From positions 1,055,598 to 1,119,597 of the forward strand of contig QXEO01002089.1 of NCBI GenBank assembly GCA_007115705.1: 64,000 bases of DNA. Reading direction: 5' to 3'. The first letter of the stretch is position 1; every line of letters begins with the position of its first letter. The notes beneath the pieces are model-generated. The model was not told the DNA's origin, did no database searches, and worked only from the letters and a program-made list of their open reading frames with translations. Position numbers and translations under genes: made by a program. The stretch comes from Dactylis glomerata. Lineage: Eukaryota > Streptophyta > Magnoliopsida > Poales > Poaceae. Shown here in pieces: positions 21,998 through 34,746 of this stretch.

Positions 21998-22157
21998 TCT
22001 AGCAAAACAAAAAGCAGACAAGTAAAAATAACAACTATAAAGGAACTAATTTTTTTGTATTTTTGATAAAACGATGCAAGTAAAAATGAAGTAAAGCAAA
22101 ACAATAACAAAGTAAAAGATTGGACATGAGAGACTCCCCTTGCAGAAATCTTCTTTC

Positions 22158-22175
22158 TCCCCGGCAACAGCGCCA
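22158..22175 (-). promoter_or_regulatory. Primer-binding site of element A (tRNA-Asp type)
   Basis: The minus strand reads TGGCGCTGTTGCCGGGGA, one base different from the Athila consensus. It lies 7 bases beyond the LTR end. Confidence 0.85.
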
Positions 22176-22182
22176 GAAAGCT

Positions 22183-23819
22183 TGATTGCTGTTTCGCTGG
22201 TGTGTAGTTGACACCAGAAAACTTGTTGGAAAACCCCAAGAGCAAGGTTATGATGAGCACAGAAGCAAGTTTCCCTCAGTTGTGAAACCAAGGTTTATCT
22301 AACCAGTAGGAGAAAGAACCAAACTTCCGAAGGTTGATGCCCGCTAGCTTTGCGACACTCCGGACAATGGCGCCAGAGAGCTTGTCGGCGTGTAGCTTTT
22401 CACCAGCAGCAACGTGGAACCTGCACACAACACAACCAAGTACTTTGTCCCAACTAACAGTGAGGTTGTCAATCTCACCGGTTTGCTGTGAACAAAGGAT
22501 TAAGCGTATCGAGTGGTAAAAGGTAATTGTTTGCAAGAATGTAAATAAAGCGAGTAAATGTAAAATGGTAATAGCAATGTAAAGGAAATTGGACCGGAGT
22601 CCACAGTTCACTAGTGGTGTCTCTCCATAAGATAAATAACGACATGCTGGGTAAACAAATTACAGTTGGGCAATTGATAGAATAAAGCTAGCATACATAT
22701 GCCATGAGGATCACTATGAGATTCACTCTGGGCATTACGACAAAATACATAGACCATAATCCAACTGCATCTATGACTAATAATCCACCCATCAGATGTC
22801 ATCTGAGCAACCGTTGGGTATTAAGTTGCGAACAATAGATAACTGCATTAAACAAAGTGCGTAATGTAAACAATGCAAATGTCCTTGGACACAAGAATGT
22901 TGTTTTCTCCCTAGTGGCAACAGCACATCTACAACCTTAGAGGTTTCTGTCACTCCCCCAGATTACTAGAGGCATGAACCAAACTATCGAGCATAAATAC
23001 TCCCTCTTGGAGTCACTAGCATCTACTCGGCCAAGATATCTACTAGCAATGGAGAGCATGCAAGATCATAAACAACATAGAGATAACATAAAGATAATAT
23101 TTCAGCATATCAACTTCTCATAGTATCAATATTCATCGGATCCCAATAAACACAACATGTAGAATTACACAAAGATGATCTTGATCATGATAGGCAGCTC
23201 ACAAGATCTAAACATGAAGCACATGGTGGAGAAGATGACCATCTAGCTACTGCTATGGACCCGTAGTCCAAGGTAGACTACTCACACATCACTCCAGAGG
23301 CGACCATGGTGGTGAAGAAGGCCTCCGGCAGGGTGCCGGGAAGAGCTTCTGGACCCTCCCGATCTCGCGTCGACGATGATGGCGGCTTGCAGTATGTTTC
23401 AAGGAAAATTGATCGAGTCTTTAGGTTTTCCCGTCAAGGGGAATATATAGGCGGAAGGGCGGCATCAGGAGGTGGACCAGGCGGCCTCACCCCCTGGTGG
23501 TGCGGGCCAGGGATAGGCCGTGCCGCCCTAGGGTGTGGCCGGCCCCTGGCCCCCCTCCGTCTCATCTTCGGACTTTCACTCGTGTTTGGAAAAATAGGAG
23601 GTTCGGCTTTTGTTTCGTCCAATTCCGAGAAAATTTCCTGTGTAGCTTTTCTGAAACACAAAAATAGTAGAAAACAGGGAACTGGCACTATGGCATCGCG
23701 TTAGTAGGTTAGTTCCGGAAAATGCATAAAAGCGCCATGAAGTGTAACAAAACACAAAGCAAATGGTGTATAAACAAGCATTGAGCATCAAAAATTATAG
23801 ATACGTTGGAGACGTATCA
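22183..23819 (-). mobile_element. Element A, 5' LTR
   Basis: The complete LTR on the minus strand, from TGATACGTCTCCAACG (23819) to CAATCA (22183), is 1637 bp. It has a TATATATTC-type core promoter near 23451-23444. GTGAGT and TGTGTGCAG splice-like motifs sit at the same relative places as in the other copies (near 23286 and 22425). The sequence right of it (GTCGT) is the presumed right target duplication. Confidence 0.88.
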
Positions 23820-24203
23820 GTCGTGGAGGAGGGCTCATGGGATGTGTTGTTAATCTCTCCTCCTGGGACCCCCCTTTATATATTAGGGAGGGGTGCACCT
23901 TACCCCACCACCAAGGCACCAGGAGGCAGCGGCCCAGGGAAGGAGAAAGGGCAGAGGCGGCCAAGGGGAGGAGCAAGGGCAGCGGTAGCCAGGGCTGGGG
24001 CTGGCCGCCCCCCAGAAACCCTAACCCTGGCCGGCCTAGGCTAGGGCTATGGCGCCCCTTTTTCTTCTTTCCCTAATGTGCTTCTTTCTATAAATTGACC
24101 CTTTTAGTGAAATAATGATTTGTTAATTAGTTAATCAATATTAATTCATATAATTAATATTAATTAACTCATAATTAATTCCCTGCTACTCCGAAACACT
24201 TCT

Positions 24204-24308
24204 GGACTCCGTCGGAACCATTCTGGACTCCACCGAAACTATTTCGGATTTCACCGAAACTATTTCAGACTCCGCTGAAACTATTTTAGACTTAGTTGGA
24301 ACTATTCC
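24204..24308. repeat. Five tandem 21-bp repeats in the Copia LTR
   Basis: Units at 24204, 24225, 24246, 24267 and 24288 follow the pattern GGACTCCRYCGAAACTATTTC with increasing divergence to the right. The 21-bp period equals two DNA turns. Confidence 0.8.
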
Positions 24309-24740
24309 CCTCTCTCATATGACATCACATGGTGTTTCCAGATAATACCAAATGTCTCTAGCATCATGGTCCCTTAAGCATGTTACCCAACGGTTCGAGA
24401 ACACGATAGACATTACCGAGAACTCTCAGTCGGATCATGGAAATCTGTGAAGACCCTTGTGCATTCTACGAAGTTCTTTTAGTCGTTGAATCGTAAGAGT
24501 CAATAAGCTATTCCCTTTGCTTTGTTGATACTAGCATTGCCAAAGATCTGATCGTCGGTATTCACCAATACCTAGTTCGATCTTATTGCCAGTAATGTTG
24601 TTTACTCATCCGTGATAGTCCATCTCCTTGACCTAGTCACATGCTGCACAACAATGATGTATTGTCACCAAGTGGGCCCAGAGTACCATATCTGTCATGC
24701 AGATGAGCAAATCCCGCTCTTGGTTATACTCCTCTACCTA

Positions 24741-24745
24741 CCCCT
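24741..24745. repeat. Target-site duplication of element E (left)
   Basis: CCCCT is identical to 39377-39381, directly after the 3' LTR. This proves that 24746-39376 entered as one element. Confidence 0.92.
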
Positions 24746-26348
24746 TGATACGTCTCTAACGTATCTATAATTTTTGATGCTCCATGCTTGTTTATGCACC
24801 ATTTGCTTTGTATTTTGTTACACTTCGTGGCGTTTTTATACATTTTCCGGAACTAACCTATTAACGAGGTGCTGCTGTTTTTGTGTTTCAGAAAAGTTAC
24901 ACATGAAATATTCTCAGAGTTGGACGAAACAAAAGCCGAAGTTCCTATTTTTCCCAACACGACATGGAGTCCAAAGCATAGACGGAGGGGGGCCAGAGGG
25001 CGGCCACACCCCCATGGCACGGGCCACCCCCTGGCCACGCTGGGGCATGGTGTGGGCCCCTGATCCACCTCCTGACATCGCCCTTCTGCCTATATATTCT
25101 CCTCGACGAGAAAACCCTAAGACCCGATCAATTTTTAGGAAAACATACTGCAAGCTGCCGCCGGCATCGACGTGAGATCGGGAGGGTCCAGAAGCTCTTC
25201 CCGGCACCCTACCGGAGAGGGGAATCACCCCCGGAGGCCTTTTCATCACCATACCTGTCTCCGGAGTGATGTGTGAGTAGTCTACCTTGGACTAGGGGTC
25301 CATAGCAGTAGCTAGATGGTTGTATTCTCCTCCATGTGCTTCATGTTTAGATCTTGTGAGCTGCCTATCATGATCAAGATCATCGTTATGTAATTCTACA
25401 TATTGTGTTTGTTGGGATCCAATGAATATTGAGTACTATGTCAAGTTGATTTGTGATTTATCATCTCTATGTTGTTTATGATCTTGCATGCTCTCCGTTG
25501 CTACTAGATATCTTGGCTGAGTAGATGCTAGTGACTCCAAGAGGGAGTATTTATGCTCGATAGTGGTTCATTCCTCTAGTAATCTGGGGGAGTGATAATA
25601 ACCTCTAAGGTTGTAGATGTGCTGTTGCTACTAGGGAGAAAACAACAATCTTGTGTTCAAGGACATTTGTATTGTTTACATTACACACTTTGCTTAAGGC
25701 GATAATCTGTTGCTTGCAACTTAATACCCAATGGTTGCTCGGATGACATCTAGCAGGTGGATTATTAGTCATAGATGCAGTTGGATTATGGTCTATGTAT
25801 TATGTTATAATGCCCAAGTGAATCTCATAGTGATCCTCATGACATGTACATGCATTTGTTTGCATCCTTTATTCTTTCAATTGCCCAACTGTAATTTGTT
25901 CACCCAGCATGTTATTTATCTTTATAGAGAGACACCTCTAGTGAACTGTGGACCCCGGTCCATTCTTTTACATTCATATTACCGTTTACTTTTACACGCA
26001 TTAATTACTTTCTCGCAAACAAATATCTTTTACCACATGATACGTTTAATCCTTTGTTTACAGCAAACCGGTGAGATTGACAACCTCGCTACTAGTTGGG
26101 GCAAAGTACTTTGGTTGTGTTGTGTGCAGGTCCCACATTGCTGCTGGTGCAAAGCTACGCCCCAGATAAGGCACCACATATAAATTGTCTGGAGCTGTCG
26201 CCAAGCCAGCTAGAATCAACCTTCGGAAGTTGGTTCTTTCTCCTACTGGTTTGATAAACCTTGGTTTCATAACTGAGGAAAACTTGCTGCTGTGCTCATC
26301 ATACCTTCCTCGTGGGGTTCCCAACTCGGTGCCTACCACGCACCATCA
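24746..26348 (+). mobile_element. Element E, 5' LTR
   Basis: TGATACGTCTCTAACG to CCATCA. The core promoter is of the CTATATATT subtype (near 25090). GTGAGT near 25272 and TGTGTGCAG near 26120-26128 are the conserved splice-like signals. Confidence 0.9.
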
Positions 26349-26359
26349 AGCAATTTTTC

Positions 26360-26377
26360 TGGCGCCGTTGCCGGGCA
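26360..26377 (+). promoter_or_regulatory. Primer-binding site of element E
   Basis: TGGCGCCGTTGCCGGGCA, 11 bases after the LTR end, differs at one base from the Athila tRNA-Asp site. Confidence 0.88.
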
Positions 26378-26546
26378 GAAAGAGGATTTCTGCAAGGGGA
26401 GTCTCTCGCTTCCAATATTTTTTACTTTGTTATTGTTTTGCTTACTTTATTTACTTTATTTTGTTTGCATCTTTTTATCGAAAATACAAAAAAATTAGTT
26501 CCTTTATAGTTGTTATTTTTACTTGTCTGCTTTTAGTTTTGCTAGA

Positions 26547-28168
26547 ATGGGTACTCCTGAGAGCACCAAGTTGTATGATTTTATTAGCACCAATAACAAT
26601 GATTTTATCTGCACTCCTATTGCGCCACCTGCTCCTAAGGCAATTTTTTTTGAGATTAAACCTGCTTTGTTGGATCTTGTTATGAAAGAGCAGTTTTCTG
26701 ATGCTAGTACAGATGATGTTGCAGCTCATCTCAATAATTTTGTTGAGCTTTGTGAGATGCAAAAGTATAAGGATGTAGATGGTGATATTATTAAGCTTAA
26801 GTTGTTTCCTTTCTCTTTAAGAGGAAGAGCTAAGGATTGGTTGCTATCTTTGCCTAGAAATAGTATTGATTCTTGGGTTAAGTGTAATGATGATTTTATT
26901 GGAAAATATTATCCTCCTGCTAAGATTATAACTTTGAAAAATGATATTATGAAGTTTAGACAGTTTGATAATGAACATGTTGCTCAAGCTTGGGAAAGAA
27001 TGGAATCTTTGATAAAGAATTGTCCCACTCATGGGCTGGCTACTTGGATGATTATCCAAACCATTTATGCAGGACTAAATTTTTCTTCAAGAAATCTCTT
27101 GGATTCAGCTGATGGAGGTACCTTTATGTCCATCACCTTGGGTGCCGCAACAAAGCTTCTTGATAATATGATGGTAAATTCTTCTGAGGGGCACACCGAG
27201 AGAGCTCCACAAGGTAAGAAGGTAAATTATATTGAAGAAACCTCTTCCTCGAGTGATAAGATTGATACTATTATGGCTATGCTTGTTAATGACAGAGCTC
27301 ATGTTGATCCTAATAATGTTCCTTTGGCCTCTTTGGTTGCTCAAGAAGAGCATCTTGATGTAAACTTCATTAGAAATAATAATTTCAACAACAATGCTTA
27401 TAGGAACAATTTTGCTAGCAACAATTATAGGCCGTATCTTTCTACCAATGGTAATGGTTATGGCAACTCTTATGGTAATTCCTCCAACAACACTAGGGGC
27501 GCGCCCTCTGATCTTGAAGTCATGCTCAAAGACTTCATTAGTAAACAAACCACTTTTAATAAGTCTGTTCAGGAAAAGTTGGGTAAAATTGATGTTCTTG
27601 CTTCTAAAGTTGATAGCCTTGCTCTTGATGTTGAACTTTTGAAACTAAAGGTTTTGCCTCATGATGTGATAGAAAGCAAGACTTTGAATTCCATCCAGGT
27701 TAAGATTGATAATAATGTTAAGATGTTAGCAGAATTGCAAGCTAGGTGGGAAAGAGAAGATCAGATGGCTAGAAATATGAAGGTTTGTACTATTACCACC
27801 ACTAGTGATGTTGTTTCAAATGCTAGCAAGCCTCCTTCTTTCAATGATAGAGTGATTGGTGTAGAGAAAATTCCTACTCCTTGTGTTAAAAAGCCCAAAA
27901 CTGTAGAAACTTTTTCTTACAAAAGTGCTGAAATTTTTTGGAGTATGGGAGACAATAGCTTTACTTCTTTTGATGATTTTGATGTTGATGGTTGCAATAT
28001 TTCTGAAGTAATTTTGTTCTTGCAAAAGCTTGCTTTAAGTCCTAATGCTAGTTCTATGAATGTTGCTTTTACAAAGCATATTACGAATGCTCTCATGCAA
28101 ATTAGAGAGGAAAAGTTGAAACAAAAGGTTACTATTCCTAAGAAGTTAGAAGATGGTTGGGAGTCCAT
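26547..28168 (+). pseudogene. gag-pro: Element E gag-protease, N-terminal part (split by element N)
   Basis: The 540 complete codons start at MGTPEST; an in-frame ATG-less extension runs back to 26523. The gag domain is at about residues 30-190 (PFSLRGRAKDWLLSLP, FRQFDNEHVAQAWERM). An Asn-rich linker and a long helical region (SKVDSLALDVELLKLKV) follow. The frame runs into the LTR of N at 28169. The distal part is at 34747-35196; with the 5-bp duplication counted once the two parts are in frame, giving about 688 codons. It is homologous along its length to the gag-protease of element A, with a few codons inserted near 27835. A CCHC knuckle is absent. Confidence 0.88.
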
Positions 28169-29788
28169 TGATACGTCTCAAACGTATCTATAATTTTTGA
28201 TGCTCCTTGCTTGTTTATACACCATTTGTTTTGTGTTTTGTTATACTTCGTGGGATTTTTATGCATTTTCTAGAACTAACCTACTAACGAGATGCCACAG
28301 TGCCAGTTCCCTGTTTTCTGCTATTTTTATGTTTTAGGAAAGCTACATAGGAAATATTCTCAGAATTGGACGAAATAAAAGCCAAAGTTCCTATTTTTCC
28401 CGACACGAGATGGAGTCCAAAGCAGAGACGGAGGGGGACCAGGGGCCAGCCACATCATAGGGTGGCGCGGCCAGCCCCTGGCCCGCGCTACCAGGTGGTG
28501 GGGCCACCTGGCCCACCTCTTGATGCCGCCCTTCTGCCTATATATTCTTCTCGGCGAGGAAAACCTAAAGCCCTGATCAATTTTCCATGAAACATACTAC
28601 AAGCCGCCACCATCATCGACGCGAGATTGGGAGGGTCTAGAAGCTCTTCCTGGCACCCTGCCGGAGAGGGGAATCACCACCGGAGGCCTTCTTCATCACT
28701 ATGCCTGTCTCCGGAGTGATGTGTGAGTAGTCTACCTTGGACTATGGGTCCATAGCAGTAGCTAGATGGTTGTCATCTCCTCCATGTGCTTCATGTTTAG
28801 ATCTTGTGAGCTGCCTATCATGATCAAGATCATCATTGTGTAATTCTACATGTTGTGTTTGTTGGGATCCAATGAATATTGATACTTTGTCAAGTTAATT
28901 TATGATTTATCATCTCTATGTTGTTTATGATCTTGCATGCTCTCCGTTGCTAGTAGATATCTTGGCCGAGTAGATGCTAGTGACTCCAAGAGGGAGAATT
29001 TATGCTCCATAGTGGGTTCATGCCTCTAGTAATCTGGGGGAGTGATAAAAACCTCTAAGGTTGTAGATGTGCTGTTGCTACTAGGGAAAAAACAACAATC
29101 TTGTGTTCAAGGACATTTGTAATGTTTACATTACACACTTTGCTTAAGGCGATAATCTATTGCTTGCAACTTAATACCCAACGGTTGCTCGGATGACGTC
29201 CGACAGGTGGATTATTAGTCATAGATGCAGTTGGATTACGGTCTATGTATTATGTTGTAATGCCCAAGTGAATCTCATAGTGATCCTCATGACATTTGTA
29301 TGTTTGCTTTATTCTATCAATTGCCCAACTGTAATTTGTTTACCTAGCATGTTATTTATCTTATGGAGAGACACCACTAGTGAACTATGGACCCCGGTCC
29401 ATTCTTTTACATTATTATTAACGTTTACCATTTACTCGCTTTATTTACATTCTCGCAAACTACTATCTTTTACCACTCGATACGCTTAGTCCTTTGTTTA
29501 CAGGAAACTGGTGAGATTGACAACCTCACTGTAAGTTGGGGCAAAGTATATGGTTGTGTTGTGTGCAGGTTCCACGTTTCTGCTGGTGCAAAGCTATGCC
29601 CCAGACGAGTTGCCATATATAAATTGTCTGAAGTTGTCGCGCAGCTAGCGAGCATCAACCTTCGGAAGTTGGTTCTTTCTCCTACTGGTTTGATAAATCT
29701 TGGTTTCATACTGAGGGAAGACTTGCTGCTGTGCTCATCATACCTTCCTCTTGGGGTTCCCAACTGGGCGGTCATCTACATGCCATCA
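28169..29788 (+). mobile_element. Element N, 5' LTR
   Basis: TGATACGTCTCAAACG to CCATCA with the CTATATATT-type promoter (near 28537), GTGAGT near 28722 and TGTGTGCAG near 29560-29568. Confidence 0.9.
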
Positions 29789-29799
29789 AGCAATTTTTC

Positions 29800-29817
29800 T
29801 GGCGCCGTTGCCAGGGA
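29800..29817 (+). promoter_or_regulatory. Primer-binding site of element N
   Basis: TGGCGCCGTTGCCAGGGA, one mismatch to the Athila consensus, 11 bases after the LTR. Confidence 0.87.
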
Positions 29818-29975
29818 GAAAGAGTATTTCTGCAAGGGGAGTCTCTCACTTCCAATCTTTTACTTTGTTATTGTTTTGCTTTATTTTATTTTTCTTGCAT
29901 CTTTTTTATCAAAAATACAAAAAAAATTAGTTCGTTTGATAGTTGGTATTCCGTTACTTTTACTTTTAGTTTATT

Positions 29976-30570
29976 ATGTTGTTCCCTAAGTATGCTCTGG
30001 AGGACCTTACAATAGGTAGTGGTTCTATAATTGGGAAAGGTAACATTGAGGAGTTTTTTAATCATGTTAGTATGCATAAAGATGTTGAGGATAGATCTTT
30101 AGCCGAGCTTGCTCCTAGTTATGAAGTTGCTGCTGCTTATTTAGTTCACATGTTGGAGGCTAGGTTTGTTAACCTTAATCCTTTTATGCAACAAATATTT
30201 CTTAAGCTTCATGATATAGAAGACTCCGAAAAGAATGATTTTATTTTAGAGACTTTGCGTAGAGAATTTAGAGATGTTGCTATAGAAGCTAGGAAAGTTT
30301 TTGAGCATTTTAATATGCTTGGCTCACATGTAAATGTTGTTGGTACAAACAAGGAAGTAATCAAAGTACCAATACCTTGCAAACTCGTAGGATTGCATGA
30401 AGCTTTGGAAAAGAATTTTGATTGGATTGTTCCTGAAAACCCTTTTTGATGGAAGTAGTGAACCCAAGAGTGTTCATAAGGGATCTTCAAAAACTCATTT
30501 GGATACAATACAATTCATTGTTGAAAAGACTTCTGCAATTGATCTCAATGCTTTATTTGAAAACACTTGA
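29976..30570 (+). pseudogene. Frameshifted copy of the 197-aa Athila-family ORF of unknown function
   Basis: The frame from ATG 29976 to the stop at 30447-30449 gives 157 residues. It is homologous to the intact 197-residue protein at 58837-59430. Near 30445 a single-base-scale deletion shifts the frame; the sequence of the missing C-terminal part is still recognisable in another frame up to an ACTTGA stop near 30570. The visible N-terminus (MLFPKYALEDL) and the mostly helical, acidic composition match the intact copy. The function is unknown; see the entry at 58837. Confidence 0.75.
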
Positions 30571-33125
30571 TTTCCACTTTCTGCGCCTAGCTCAAAGGCG
30601 TTAAAGAAAAGCACTCTTAGGAGATAATCCAATGTTTTCTTTTTAGTACTTTTTCTTTTTGTTGAGTCTTGGAAGTTATTACTACTGTAATGACCTCTCC
30701 TTATCATTTTTATTTCATTTTTGTACCAAGAAGAACCTCTAATTTGAGGAAGGTAAGATTTGGGGAAGTTGCTGTCCTGAAACAGATTTCTGCGCTGCAC
30801 CGTAAAAATTTGTGAAAATTCTCAGAATATCTTTTTGATCTGCGATTTCTTGTGAACATGCCTCAGGTTATTTCCAAACTTCTATTAGTTTTGCACTTTT
30901 CGATTTGAGCAACAGAAGGTCCTTGGAAAAATCGATCTTTTCAGCTGTTCTGTTTTGACAGATTTCTGCCATTATTTGTGTTTGCCTCTCGATCGCTTTC
31001 TTTTTGAGTTCTTTTGATCACGGAACTTTTGAGGAAGTTGCTACAGTAGCTTATGCTTTAATGGATGGTATATTGGAGTTTGAAACTGAACTAAAAGAGT
31101 AGATTTACTATCATGCTTACACTAATGTTGCTAATAGAATTGTTTGAAGTTTTGTATGAAGGAAGTTTTCAAATGTAGGGAAAGGAGAGTGATGAGATGA
31201 GATGAAGTATGGACAAAAGCTTAAGCTTGGGGTTTCCCATGTCACCCCAATAAATATCCAAGAGGTACAAGCATCAAAGCTTGGGGACGACCGAGGCACC
31301 CCTTCTTCATCGGCAAAAATCAGGTCACCTTTCAAGACACTATATTTTTATTGCTTCGTATGCTATGCATTTTTCTTGGAGTGTCTTTACTTTTGCTTTC
31401 AGTTTTATTTTGTTTTGTTTGCTGCAATAAATGGTTGGACCCCAACAAATTTCTTTTGGAGAAGACACACTCCGTTTTTCATTCCAAGAACACTCTAGTT
31501 TTCACTATTATCGTTCAATGAGTGTTCTCTTTTTCTAGTACTGCGTTTAGCTTTTATTTTTGCCTTGATTTTTGTTCAGATCTTGTTATATCTTTGTATC
31601 AAGGTGTATTTAGACCACTGATCTATGTTGGTTTTTATCTTAAAGAGTTGATTCAAAAAGGTTGAATGGTGTTGGAAAAGAGAAAAAAAGTTTCATGACT
31701 ATAGTGGTACAAATGGGAGCTTGTTTAGACTGTGGCTTAGACTTTTTTATGTCATGCTTGATGTCATTTTGATAGTATGCTTAGTAGTTTTTGCTGTAGC
31801 AGGACTTGTCTCAAATGACTGAGATTGCTTAATGTGCCTTTAAAAGAATCATGCGTTATTTATATTATATGGGAGCATATTATTGCGGTTATCTTCTTTG
31901 ATGCTTTATTTGGGTTGACTTGGCGCATGCTTACAACATGTTTGACTTTACCAAGTCGCCATAAGCCTCTATGATCATTTGGTTTTTGACTTGTGATACC
32001 ACTTTATGCTTCGGTTAATGATGTTTTGTCGCTATGCATGATTATGGCCGTTATTGCTCTTTTAGTTGGTCGCTCCCAGTGTTTTGCTAGCCTTCATTTT
32101 GTACTGAGAGGGAATACTTCTCGTGCATCCAACTCCAAAAACCGATTTTATTCCAAAGAGTTCACTATAGATTCCTATGCATGATATTTGCAAGCCATTC
32201 CAAGTAAGTTTTCATGTGCTACCTTTCAAAAAACCTTCAAAATACTTCTCATTTTGTGACACTATTTTCAGCTCATGGGGACGTAGTGGTCAGATTTGCT
32301 ATCTTCCATATTGTTTTGTACTAAAAAAGAAAAAAAAGCACTCATACATGGTATGTGAAAGTTGGTGGGCACCCGATGGAATCGGTTAGCCATGGTTTGT
32401 GAAAGGAAAAGTTGGGAGGAGTGCCAAGCTTTATAAAAGAGCACAAAAGTGCCAATCTCTCTCTCTCAAAAACTTGCTTAGTATGGAAGATAGTAAGAAC
32501 CCCATTGCCAGTCGTTGACAAGAACAACTACCTCTCAAAACAAATTTTTATCTCTCTATTTTACAAATGAAAAGCTCTAGCACATGTTTAATCACTGGTT
32601 CCCTCTACGAAGGGCCTTTCTTTTACTTTTATGTTGAGTCTCCACCTTCTACCTTTATGCACCTTCTAAGAGAGCATAGTTGTCATTCTGAGTTTAATGT
32701 GCATAGTCCCAAAATTTATTATTGATTGATTCATGATTATGGTATTGCTTGTTTTTAAATTATTTGTATCTAGTCACCCTCTTAAACTTGAAGGTGTCCT
32801 ATACATTTATATTTTGCTACTCCATGAAGGACAAGCTGAAAACCACTTTGCTATGTTTTTCTATATGCTCGAAACACATACTTGACTTTCAATGCATCAT
32901 TACTCATGATCTTTTGTTTGTGTTACTTTTCATGTTATAACATGGTTGCTAAGTTTTATTGTCAAGATTATGTCTTTCATGCCCATATTTAGAGTACTTT
33001 GATCTCAGCACTCAATGCTTTACATTGTTTGATCAAGATTGTGTTGGTGCATGTCACCTCAAAAATTATTGTTTTGTTATTACTTACCTACTCGAGGACG
33101 AGCATGAGTTAAGCTTGGGAATGCT
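30571..33125 (+). mobile_element. Element N, non-coding 3' internal region with polypurine tract
   Basis: It starts with the shared block CTGCGCCTAGCTCAAAGGCG just after the ORF and ends with the polypurine tract (about 33104-33125). AAGCTT-GGGG motifs occur near 31222 and 31278. I see no gene in it. Confidence 0.75.
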
Positions 33126-34746
33126 TGATACGTCTCAAACGTATCTATCATTTTTGATGCTACATGCTTGTTTATACACCATTTGCTTTGTATTTTGTTA
33201 CACTTCATGGTGTTTTTATGCATTTTCCAGAACTAACCTACTAACGAGATGCCACAGTGCCAGTTCCCCGTTTTTTTGCTGTTTTTGTGTTTCAGAAAAG
33301 CTACACAGGAAATATTCTCGGAATTGGACGAAACAAAAGCCGAAGTTCATATTTTTCCCGACACGTGACGGAGTCCAAAGCAGAGACGGAGGGGGACCAG
33401 GGGCCAGCCACACCATAGGGTGGCGCGGCCAGCCCCTGGCCCGTGCCACCAGGTGGTGGGGCCACCTGGCCCACCTCCTGACGCCGCCCTTCTGCATATA
33501 TATTCTCCTCGGCGAGGAAAACCTAAAGCCCCGATCAATTTTCCACGAAACATACTACAAGCCGTCGCCGTTGTCGACGCGAGATCGGGAGGGTCTAGAA
33601 GCTCTTCCCGACACCCTGCTGGAGAGGGGAATCACCACTGGAGGCCTTCTTCATCACCATGCCTGCCTCCGGAGTGGTGTGTGAGTAGTCTACCTTGGAC
33701 TACAGGTCCATAGCAGTAGCTAGATGGTTGTCATCTCCTCCATGTGCTTCATGTTTAGATCTTGTGAGCTGCCTATCATGATCAAGATCATCATTGTGTA
33801 ATTCTACATGTTGTGTTTGTTGGGATCCGATGAATATTGATACTTTGTCAAGTTGATTTATGATTTATCATCTCTATGTTCTTTATGATCTTGCATGCTC
33901 TCCGTTGCTAGTAGATATCTTGGCCAACTAGATGGTAGTGACTCCAAGAGGGAGTATTTATGGTCGATAGTGGGTTCATGCCTCTAGTAATCTGGGGGAG
34001 TGACAGAAACCTCTAAGGTTATAGATGTGATGTTGCTACTAGGGAGAAAACAACAATATTGTGTTCAAGGACATTTGTATTATTTACATTACACACTTTG
34101 CTTAAGGTGATAATCTATTGCTTGTAACTTAATACCCAACGGTTGCTCGGATGACATCCAACGGGTGGATTATTAGTCATAGATGCAGTTGGATTATGGT
34201 CTATGTATTATGTTGTAATGCCCAAGTGAATTTCATAGTGATCCTCATGGGATTTGTATGTTTGCTTTATTCTATCAATTGCCGAACTGTAATTTGTTTA
34301 CCTAGGATGTTATTTATCTTATGGAAAGACACCACTAGTGAAGTGTGGACCCCGGTCCATTCTTTTACATTGTTATTACCATTTACCATTTACTCGCTTT
34401 ATTTACATTCTCGCAAACTACTATCTTTTACCACTCGATACGCTTAATCCTTTGTTTACAGCAAACCGGTGAGATTGACAACCTCACTGTAAGTTGGGGC
34501 AAAGTACTTGGTTGTGTTATGTGTAGGTTCCACGTTGCTGCTGGTGCGAAGCTATGCCCCAGACGAGGTGCCATATGTAAATTGTATGGAGCTGTCACGA
34601 AGTTAGCGAGCATCAACCTTCGAAAGTTGGTTCTTTCTCCTACTGGTTTGATAAACCTTGGTTTCATACTGAGGGAAGACTTGCTGCTGTGCTCATCATG
34701 CCTTGCTCTTGGGATTCCCAACTGGGCGGTCATCTACACGCCATCA
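33126..34746 (+). mobile_element. Element N, 3' LTR
   Basis: TGATACGTCTCAAACG to CCATCA, collinear with 28169-29788 and closely similar; followed by CCCAT and then by the rest of the E gag-pro frame. Confidence 0.92.

Larger units (their letters stand above)
3036..23819 (-). mobile_element. Element A: antisense non-autonomous Athila-type Gypsy element, multiply interrupted
   Basis: Element A reads on the minus strand: 5' LTR 22183-23819, primer site 22158-22175, gag-protease in two pieces (21997-21650 and 10295-8584), non-coding 3' region 8583-6201 and a 3' LTR of which only the first part is present (6200-6145 and 3106-3036). It encodes gag and protease but no reverse transcriptase, RNase H or integrase, so it needs enzymes in trans. 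Sirevirus C in gag, the Helitron in the 3' LTR and element B at its left edge are later insertions. The rest of the 3' LTR lies left of the window. Confidence 0.85.
23820..24745 (-). mobile_element. Antisense Copia LTR, 3' part (continues at 39377-39826)
   Basis: Together with 39377-39826 this forms part of an LTR reading on the minus strand from TGAAGGAATTGTGCCCTAGAGG. That start resembles the TGTTGGAAATATGCCCTAGAGG start of the BARE/Angela group of Triticeae Copia elements. The piece contains five tandem 21-bp units (24204-24308), a TATATATTAGG box near 23876 (plus-strand view) and GC-rich leader sequence. It is interrupted on the left by element A and on the right by element E. No internal domain is seen in the window, so solo LTR or full element cannot be decided. 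Confidence 0.65.
28169..34746 (+). mobile_element. Element N: non-autonomous Athila-family element with 197-aa-type ORF, nested in E
   Basis: LTRs 28169-29788 (1620 bp) and 33126-34746 (1621 bp), primer site 29800-29817, one small ORF at 29976-30449, then a non-coding 3' region. It is inserted in the protease-proximal part of E gag-pro with target duplication TCCAT (28164-28168) / CCCAT (34747-34751), the one difference being C to T. Its LTR and 3' region match those of E closely, but its coding cassette is different: no gag or protease. Confidence 0.93.

Noticed and set aside
32959..33684. A 241-codon open frame
   Set aside because: It spans the end of the non-coding 3' region of N and the start of its 3' LTR; equivalent positions in other copies are not open in the same frame.
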